Shown here piece by piece: positions 1 through 5,153 of a stretch of DNA of 21,492 nt. Within the stretch, counting starts at the first letter, position 1, and every line of letters starts with the position of its first letter. The notes beneath the pieces were generated by a model that saw only the letters and a list, made by a program, of their open reading frames with translations, did no database searches and was not told the DNA's origin. The translations under genes were made by a program, and so were the position numbers. The stretch is from UBA668 sp043740085 (GTDB taxonomy: Bacteria > Actinomycetota > Acidimicrobiia > Acidimicrobiales > Ilumatobacteraceae). The stretch spans positions 1 through 21,492 of the forward strand of contig JAYUCY010000063.1 of assembly GCA_043740085.1 (NCBI GenBank), written 5' to 3'.

Positions 1-96
1 GACCCGTGCCGTTGCTTCCGCGCTGACGGGCGAGGCGACGCCGAGCCACGCTCCGAAGGTCGGTTGCCGATCGGACCACAGTTCTCGAAGGTTCAT
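1..96 (-). CDS. HpcH/HpaI-family aldolase, N-terminal part (cut by window edge)
   Basis: From an ATG at 94-96 the minus strand reads 32 codons without a stop to the window edge. The peptide starts MNLRELWSDRQPTFGAW and continues LGVASPVSAEATARV. This matches the N-terminus of HpcH/HpaI aldolases, where a short helix and a gaW-l--psp-~aEa-a- stretch precede the (missing) catalytic barrel with its metal-binding and Arg residues. The family cleaves or forms 2-keto-3-deoxy acids by aldol chemistry on pyruvate. It lies 32 nt downstream of the D-2-hydroxyacid dehydrogenase on the same strand, so the two probably share a transcript. No strong ribosome binding site is visible. Only the first tenth of the protein is present, so family is inferred from a short match and substrate cannot be assigned. 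Confidence 0.65.
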   Translation of the reverse strand, partial: MNLRELWSDRQPTFGAWLGVASPVSAEATARV

Positions 97-128
97 CGAA
101 ACTGTTCTACCACGGTGGCGTGACCAAG

Positions 129-1088
129 TCAGCCGGTCCGGTCGGTTGGAGCGGCCTGTTGCCGGTCAGCCTGTTCGGGCACGACGTTGGTGGGTGTGCC
201 GGCCAAGGTCGTGAGCGCGTTGTCGATCGCGTGCTCGTACAGGCGGCGGCGCCCGGCTACCGTGCCCGACGCTATGTGCGGCGTGACCATCACGCGGGGA
301 TGGGTGAGCAGAGGATGTCCGACCGGCAGCGGTTCGGGTTCGGTGACGTCGAGGCCGGCGCCGGCGAGGTGGGCGGTGTCGAGCGCGAGCAGCAGCGCGT
401 CCTGGTCGACTAGGCCACCACGGGCGCAGTTGATCACGTACCCGCCCGGCCGCATCATTGCAAGGGTCGTGGTGTTCACCACATGGCGCGTCGCCAACGT
501 GGCCGGTGCATGCAGCGACAGCACGTCGCTGCCTTCGAAGAGCTCGTTGAAGGCCACGAGTCGCGTGACGCCAGTGTCGTCCTCGGCGACGAGCGGATCG
601 TGCGCGATGACGGTCATGCCCAGTGCCTTGCCCACGACCGCGACGCGGCGGGCGATGCGTCCGTAACCGAGCAGCCCCAACGTGCGTCCGTCGAGTTCCA
701 GAGCGGTTGCCGGGCCGCCGGCAAGGCCCTCGCGGGCTCTGTCATGCGCTGAGCGCAGGAACTTGGTGACGGCCATCATCAGGGCGATCGTGTGCTCGGC
801 CGTCGACACCGTCGGTGCCATCGGGGCGTAGCACACGGTGATGCCGGCGGCGGTCGCTGCGGTGACGTCGACCGTGTCGTAGCCCACGCCGGTCCGCGAG
901 ATCACTCGCAGGCTCGGGCCGGCGGCCATCCCCTGGGCATCCCACCGATGCATTCCGGCGACGACAGCGTCGGCTCGGGCGAGGTCGACGTGATCGGGCC
1001 CGACGGGTACAGCCCGGCCCTGGACGAGATCGCGGAACTCCTCAGGCAGATCGCGATCGAAGAACAGCACCGGAAGCTCAATGGACAT
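129..1088 (-). CDS. D-isomer-specific 2-hydroxyacid dehydrogenase
   Basis: A 319-aa cytosolic NAD(P)-dependent oxidoreductase interconverting 2-keto acids and D-2-hydroxy acids. The Rossmann motif LGLLGYGRIARR lies near residues 137-148. The catalytic triad of the family is visible: Arg223 in NCARGGLVDQDAL, Glu252 in LDVTEPEPLP and His271 in VTPHIASGT. The Arg-Glu spacing of 29 equals that of phosphoglycerate dehydrogenase. I chose the ATG at 1086-1088 (MSIELPVLFF). The open frame extends to 1208, but that 40-residue extension has no family resemblance and would overlap the divergent SDR. There is no C-terminal ACT domain, so a SerA role is unlikely; glyoxylate/hydroxypyruvate reductase-like or sugar-acid use fits better. 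The downstream aldolase suggests a shared keto-acid pathway (inference). Confidence 0.9.
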   Translation of the reverse strand: MSIELPVLFFDRDLPEEFRDLVQGRAVPVGPDHVDLARADAVVAGMHRWDAQGMAAGPSLRVISRTGVGYDTVDVTAATAAGITVCYAPMAPTVSTAEHTIALMMAVTKFLRSAHDRAREGLAGGPATALELDGRTLGLLGYGRIARRVAVVGKALGMTVIAHDPLVAEDDTGVTRLVAFNELFEGSDVLSLHAPATLATRHVVNTTTLAMMRPGGYVINCARGGLVDQDALLLALDTAHLAGAGLDVTEPEPLPVGHPLLTHPRVMVTPHIASGTVAGRRRLYEHAIDNALTTLAGTPTNVVPEQADRQQAAPTDRTG

Positions 1089-1114
1089 GGTTGCACCGTA
1101 GCCATGATGCGCCG

Positions 1115-1144
1115 GTGACGTGGCTGAGTGGCCGAGGCTATAGT
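1115..1144 (+). promoter_or_regulatory. Putative leaderless promoter of the SDR gene
   Basis: A -35-like GTGACG (1115-1120) and a -10-like TATAGT (1139-1144) are separated by 18 bp. The expected transcription start is about 1151-1153, which coincides with the ATG at 1153. No Shine-Dalgarno sequence lies between 1141 and 1152, so a leaderless transcript is likely, a common arrangement in actinobacteria. Confidence 0.42.
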
Positions 1145-1152
1145 TTCTCTTG

Positions 1153-1995
1153 ATGACCGATTGGCAGTCCGCTTCGGCTTCGCTGAACGGCAAGGTTGTC
1201 TTGGTCACTGGCGCCGCTCAAGGCTTGGGTGAGGCGACGGCTCGACTTGTCCGTGACCGAGGAGCCGCCGGCCTCGTGATCGTCGATCGGAATCGCGAGC
1301 TCGGTCAGGTCGTGGCCTCCGAGCTCGACGGCGACGGTTGCCGAGCAATCTTCGTCGCCGCCGAACTCGCCAGCGCCGACCAATGCGCCGCAGTGATCGC
1401 TGAGGTCGACGCCACGTTCGGTGTCGTGCACGGCGTCGTCAATGCTGCTGCTGTCACCGATCGCGGCACGGTGTGGGACACCACCGTCGAGTTGTGGGAT
1501 CTGTTGCTCGACGTCAACGTGCGCGCCCCATTCCTGTTGATGCAAGGTGCTGCGAGGATCATGCGTCGCGAGCGGGTCGCGGGCTCGATGATCACCATCG
1601 GCAGCACGACCGGCCATGGCGGACAACCCACGCTGTTTCCCTACGCGGTCTCCAAAGGTGCGCTGGCGACGATGACCCGCAACCTGGCCTACTCACTGAT
1701 GCGCGATCACATCCGCGTGAATCAGGTCAGCTTGGGCTGGATGGACACACCGGCCGAAGACCGGATGCAGCGTCAATACCACGGCGCGCCGGACGGATGG
1801 CTGGCCGCCGCAGAATCGACGCAACCGTACGGTCGGCTACTGAAGCCGCTCGAGGTTGCGCGCACCTTCTGCTTCCTGCTCAGCGAGGAATCCGGGGTGA
1901 TGAGTGGTGCCGTTATCGATTTCGCCCAAAGTGTGCTGGGTGCCGGTGAACCGTCCGTGCCGCCGGCCGACGCGCTCCCTGTCTTCGATCACTGA
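1153..1995 (+). CDS. Short-chain dehydrogenase/reductase (classical SDR)
   Basis: A 280-aa NAD(P)-dependent classical SDR. The cofactor loop TGAAQGLG is at residues 19-26 and the structural NAAA at 97-100. The catalytic Ser151 lies in IGSTTGHGG, followed by Tyr164 and Lys168 in the YxxxK motif. An acidic Asp45 at the end of beta-2 (VIVDRN) suggests NAD(H) preference. The length is normal. ATG 1153 is preferred over the in-frame TTG at 1150 because the promoter puts the transcript start at or next to it. The gene diverges from the D-2-hydroxyacid dehydrogenase with 64 bp between starts, so both may answer to the same signal. SDR substrates cannot be read from sequence; a sugar-acid or hydroxy-acid oxidation would fit the neighbours. 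Confidence 0.9.
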   Translation: MTDWQSASASLNGKVVLVTGAAQGLGEATARLVRDRGAAGLVIVDRNRELGQVVASELDGDGCRAIFVAAELASADQCAAVIAEVDATFGVVHGVVNAAAVTDRGTVWDTTVELWDLLLDVNVRAPFLLMQGAARIMRRERVAGSMITIGSTTGHGGQPTLFPYAVSKGALATMTRNLAYSLMRDHIRVNQVSLGWMDTPAEDRMQRQYHGAPDGWLAAAESTQPYGRLLKPLEVARTFCFLLSEESGVMSGAVIDFAQSVLGAGEPSVPPADALPVFDH

Positions 1996-2101
1996 GTGCA
2001 CTCTCTTCCATGGCCGCCCACACCAGGCCTTCGGTTCCCTTTCGGTCGATGCTGGTGTCGAGCCCGTCGTCGACCCCCGCGATGGTTGCCCATGGTCATT
2101 G

Positions 2102-2413
2102 TCAGGTGGTCACCGTGAGGGGACCGAATATGTCGATGATCTGGTGACTGGCTTCGAGCGGGTGACGGAGGGGCCGGTCGAGGCGGACTTGGTAGACGTT
2201 GTGGCGGCCGTTCTTGGACAGGTTGACGTATCCAGCTTGGACAAGGTCATGGACGATGCTGTGGACGGCGCGTTCGCCGATGCCGACTTTGCGGGCGATC
2301 TCAGCGAGGCGAACCTCGGGGTTCTGGGCGATACAGATCAGGACGTGGGCGTGGTTGGTCAGAAAGGTCCACGAGGGAACCTCGGCCGGCTCTTCGGCGA
2401 ATCGACTGACCAT
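2102..2413 (-). CDS. Small winged-helix transcriptional regulator (MarR/ArsR-like)
   Basis: This 103-aa protein is little more than one winged helix-turn-helix domain. After WTFLTNHAHVLICIA comes a recognition region (RLAEIARKVGIGERAVHSIV) and then a wing (GYVNLSKNGRHNVYQV). It ends with the phrase PLRHPLEASHQIIDIF, typical of a widespread actinobacterial group of stand-alone winged-helix regulators. No ligand domain or metal-binding cysteines are present. It diverges from the 2513-7906 operon across a 99-bp gap that contains a 12-6-12 inverted repeat on the operon promoter. This makes it the obvious candidate repressor, and probably also controls its own expression. The assignment to a DNA-binding role is firm; the regulated gene set is inferred from position. 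Confidence 0.82.
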   Translation of the reverse strand: MVSRFAEEPAEVPSWTFLTNHAHVLICIAQNPEVRLAEIARKVGIGERAVHSIVHDLVQAGYVNLSKNGRHNVYQVRLDRPLRHPLEASHQIIDIFGPLTVTT

Positions 2414-2455
2414 GGCCTGCAGAGTACTGGACCTGTCGACTGAAGCCCGAGACGT

Positions 2456-2484
2456 TTGACACGGTCCTTAAAACATGGTGTACT
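2456..2484 (+). promoter_or_regulatory. Near-consensus sigma-70 promoter of the icd-DUF6671-ilvD operon
   Basis: A perfect -35 hexamer TTGACA (2456-2461), a 17-bp spacer and a -10-like TGTACT (2479-2484) give a predicted start near 2491. The 5' leader would be about 22 nt and carries AGGAGAG (2503-2509) just before the GTG start at 2513. This is the best promoter in the window. Confidence 0.65.
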
Positions 2485-2497
2485 GACCATGGTTTAA
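2468..2497. promoter_or_regulatory. Inverted-repeat operator overlapping the -10 and start site
   Basis: The left arm TTAAAACATGGT (2468-2479) and right arm ACCATGGTTTAA (2486-2497) match in 11 of 12 positions when one is reverse-complemented, with a 6-bp centre. The repeat covers the promoter spacer, the -10 box and the predicted start site, the classic geometry for repression by a dimeric winged-helix protein. The AT-rich arms stand out in GC-rich DNA. The regulator at 2102-2413 is the likely ligand. Confidence 0.65.
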
Positions 2498-2512
2498 CGA
2501 ACAGGAGAGATC

Positions 2513-2797
2513 GTGTTGGTTCAGGAAGCTTGCATCGAGATCGATTCGGAGGCTGCGAGCGACGATGTCGCGGCCTTGCTCCGGTTACTGACGTTGGGAG
2601 GGCCGTTCGCGGTGTCGTCGGTGCAAGCGGCCGGCCCCGGGCGGCACTGCTGCCGATTCGGTCTGGTCCGCCCTGACCTCGCAGTTGGATACCGGAGCGT
2701 GATCGAGCTGCAGCATCGGGTTGACCGCGAGTTCGACATCGTCAGCGTCGATCACCTGTCGACCCACTTCTCGAACAAGGATCTGGTGCTCTCATGA
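2513..2797 (+). CDS. 94-aa protein of unknown function, first gene of the operon
   Basis: I do not recognise this protein. The GTG start at 2513 is supported by AGGAGAG at 2503-2509. The stop overlaps the next start (ATGA at 2794-2797), so translation is coupled to the isocitrate dehydrogenase. The sequence is soluble and slightly acidic, with an amphipathic segment (DDVAALLRLLTLGG), a GRHCCRFG stretch with adjacent cysteines and a C-terminal FDIVSVDHLSTHFSNKD. No signal peptide or membrane segment is evident. Its alpha/beta character and position directly after a controlled promoter suggest a small regulatory or ligand-sensing partner of the operon enzymes, but that is a guess. The operon layout, ribosome binding site and coupling are the main evidence that it is a real gene. 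Confidence 0.65.
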   Translation: MLVQEACIEIDSEAASDDVAALLRLLTLGGPFAVSSVQAAGPGRHCCRFGLVRPDLAVGYRSVIELQHRVDREFDIVSVDHLSTHFSNKDLVLS

Positions 2798-4242
2798 CTA
2801 CCTCCACCCGCCGCACCGTGACCGTGATCCCCGGTGACGGGATCGGGCCGGAATGCGTCAATGCCGCAATCGACATCGTCAACGCGGTCGGTGTTGACAT
2901 CGACTGGGAGGAGCGTCACGCAGGTGAGCGGATCTTCGAGGCCGGAGTCGCATCAGGGGTTCCGGAGGACACGATCGAATCGATCAACCGGAACCGTGTT
3001 GTGCTCAAGGGACCGCTGGGTACGCCGGTCGGCTTCGGGGAGAAGTCGGCCAATGTGACGCTGAGGAAGCTGTTCGAGACCTACGGGAATATTCGTCCAG
3101 TGCGCGAGCTGCCCGGTGTGACGACCCGCTATAGCGGCAGTGGGATCGATCTTGTTGTGGTCCGAGAAAACGTGGAGGACTTGTACGCCGGGATCGAACA
3201 CATGCAGACCCCTGGCGTCGCACAGTGCTTGAAGCTGATCTCGCGCAAAGGCTGCGACAAGATCGTGCGTCTTGCGTTCGAATTCGCTCGCAGCGAGGGC
3301 CGCCGTTCGGTGGCGTGTGCGACGAAGTCGAACATCATGAAACTCACCGAAGGCGAGATGAAGCGGTCGTTCGAGCGGATCGCGCCGGAGTACCCGGAGA
3401 TCGAAGCCTGGCACGTGATCATCGACAACTGTGCGCATCAGCTGGTGAAGAAGCCGGAGCAGTTCGACGTGATCGTCACGACCAACATGAACGGCGACAT
3501 CATCTCCGATCTCACGTCGGCTCTCGTTGGTGGTCTCGGGTTCGCCCCGTCGGCGAACCTCGGCAGTGACGTTGCGATCTTCGAAGCGGTGCACGGCTCA
3601 GCCCCGAAATACGCCGGGCGCAACGTGATCAACCCGTCGGCGGTGGTGTTGTCGGCAGTGATGATGCTCAAGTACCTGGGCGAGTTCGAGGCCGCTGAGA
3701 CCGTCGAGCACGCCGTGCTCTCGACGTTGCAACAGGGGACCCTGACCGGTGACGTCGTGGGCTACGACCATGGGGTCTCGACCAGCGACTACACGAAGGC
3801 GATCATCGGCAACCTCGGCGCTCGTGTCGACGGCTACACCGTGCGACGCGCCCAGCCGATCCAGATCCCGCCAGCGCTGCGCGATCCGGTCACGGTGCGG
3901 CCGGCGACCCGTGAGATCGTCGGGACCGACATCTTCGTCGAGACCGGCTGGTATCCCGAGCAGCTCGGCCCGGTGCTCGAACGTCTTGCCGAGGGAAGCG
4001 CGTTGAAGTTGAAGATGATCTCCAACCGCGGCACCAAGGTCTACCCGGACGGCAACCGCAACATCGACGTCGTCGACCAGTATCGCTGCCGGTTCATCCG
4101 CCGCGCTGACCAGCCCGTTACCCTCGCCGAGGTTCGCGACCTGGTCGGACGCGTGGAAGCCGAGCTCCCCTGGTGCCACGTCGAGCTCCTGCAGTACTTC
4201 GACGGCCAGCCCAGCTTCACAAAGGCCCAAGGCGAAGACTGA
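2794..4242 (+). CDS. icd: NADP-dependent isocitrate dehydrogenase, Thermus type with C-terminal extension
   Basis: A 482-aa cytosolic enzyme that should convert isocitrate and NADP+ to 2-oxoglutarate, CO2 and NADPH. It follows the Thermus thermophilus ICDH pattern almost throughout. The N-terminal VIPGDGIGPE is at 11-20, and the substrate loop KSANVTLRKLFETYGNIRPV holds Ser85, Asn87, Arg91 and Arg101. VVRENVEDLYAGIEHMQTP contains Arg124 and Tyr131, and metal-binding aspartates lie in NMNGDIISDL (Asp235, Asp239). EAVHGSAPKYAGRNVINP is the cofactor loop. After the usual catalytic core of about 335 residues comes the roughly 140-residue Thermus-style extension, including LKMISNRGTKVYP and the terminal FTKAQGED. 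It is coupled by ATGA to the upstream small gene and lies 5 nt before the DUF6671 gene. Other decarboxylating dehydrogenases of the family lack this extension, so the ICDH call is strong. Confidence 0.93.
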   Translation: MTTSTRRTVTVIPGDGIGPECVNAAIDIVNAVGVDIDWEERHAGERIFEAGVASGVPEDTIESINRNRVVLKGPLGTPVGFGEKSANVTLRKLFETYGNIRPVRELPGVTTRYSGSGIDLVVVRENVEDLYAGIEHMQTPGVAQCLKLISRKGCDKIVRLAFEFARSEGRRSVACATKSNIMKLTEGEMKRSFERIAPEYPEIEAWHVIIDNCAHQLVKKPEQFDVIVTTNMNGDIISDLTSALVGGLGFAPSANLGSDVAIFEAVHGSAPKYAGRNVINPSAVVLSAVMMLKYLGEFEAAETVEHAVLSTLQQGTLTGDVVGYDHGVSTSDYTKAIIGNLGARVDGYTVRRAQPIQIPPALRDPVTVRPATREIVGTDIFVETGWYPEQLGPVLERLAEGSALKLKMISNRGTKVYPDGNRNIDVVDQYRCRFIRRADQPVTLAEVRDLVGRVEAELPWCHVELLQYFDGQPSFTKAQGED

Positions 4243-4247
4243 ACTCG

Positions 4248-5153
4248 ATGCCAACGGACCGGATCGAGCGCGCCATCACCGACCACCGAAACGAGGCCGG
4301 CCAAGTCCGAATCTCGCACCCGTATCACGCCCACCGAGCCGTGCTCAGCACCAAGCACGACAAACTCCCGCTTGTGGAGCCGTCCCTCGCGCTTCATGTC
4401 GGGCTGATCGTCGACACCATTCCCGTCGACACCGACCAGCTCGGCACCTTCACCGGCGACATCGCCAGAAGCGAGTCGGCGTGGGACACGGCGATCGCCA
4501 AAGCACGCCTCGGCATGCGGGCCGCGCGCTGCTCGATAGGGCTCGCGTCCGAAGGGAGCATCGGGCCACACCCAAACGCACCGTTCATCAACGTTGCCGT
4601 CGAGCTCGTTGTCCTCGTCGATGACGAACTCGGCATCATCGTCGGTGAGACCGAAACCAGCTTGGACATCACCGCCGTGTCCGCTGACATCAGCCCCGAC
4701 GACGACATTGACGACCTACTCCGACGCGGTCAATTCCCTGCGCACGCGATGACCGTCAGGCCCGCAGCCGGCGCGACGCAACCGATCTACAAGGGCATCC
4801 GGACGCGTCACGAGCTCACGCTGGCCGTCGGCGAGTGCGCCGCGGTGTCGTCGAACAAGCGGGCTCGGGTCGAGACCGACCTGCGGGCGCACCAGTGCCC
4901 GACCCGGCGCCCGATCATCGCCCGAGCAGCCGAGCGTCTCGCATTGAGACTTGCCTCGTGCTGCCCGCAGTGCGACACGCCGGGTTGGGGAACCATCCGG
5001 CTCGAGTTCGGTCTGCCCTGTGAGCACTGTGGTCGGAGAGTCCCGGTCCCGCGAGCTGACATCTTCGGGTGTGCTCGGTGCCCAGCGATCTTGACAGTGG
5101 ACCGGGAACAAACGATGGCCGACCCTGCCCGCTGCGAATGGTGCAACCCGTGA
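4248..5153 (+). CDS. DUF6671 family protein with C-terminal CxxC zinc-ribbon-like region
   Basis: A 301-aa protein matching the DUF6671 family pattern: a TKHDKLPLVEPSL motif, then a threonine-aspartate phrase (VDTDQLGTFTGDI) and GLASEGSIGPHPNAPF. The middle has VVLVDDELGIIVGET, YKGIR and a VETDLRAHQCPTR segment. The C-terminus carries paired cysteines (C239/C242, C258/C261, then CARC and the terminal CEWCNP), probably binding zinc. No enzyme activity is established that I can name. The conserved Thr, Asp, Glu and His phrases suggest a catalytic or ligand-binding domain before the zinc ribbon. It starts 5 nt after icd and its TGA overlaps the GTG start of the fusion gene (GTGA at 5150-5153), so the three are translationally coupled. 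The earlier in-frame start at 4173 lies inside icd and was not used. Confidence 0.85.
   Translation: MPTDRIERAITDHRNEAGQVRISHPYHAHRAVLSTKHDKLPLVEPSLALHVGLIVDTIPVDTDQLGTFTGDIARSESAWDTAIAKARLGMRAARCSIGLASEGSIGPHPNAPFINVAVELVVLVDDELGIIVGETETSLDITAVSADISPDDDIDDLLRRGQFPAHAMTVRPAAGATQPIYKGIRTRHELTLAVGECAAVSSNKRARVETDLRAHQCPTRRPIIARAAERLALRLASCCPQCDTPGWGTIRLEFGLPCEHCGRRVPVPRADIFGCARCPAILTVDREQTMADPARCEWCNP

Noticed and set aside
1089..1208. Longer N-terminus of the D-2-hydroxyacid dehydrogenase
   Set aside because: The extra 40 residues overlap the divergent SDR start and match no family feature. The ATG at 1088 gives a normal N-terminus.
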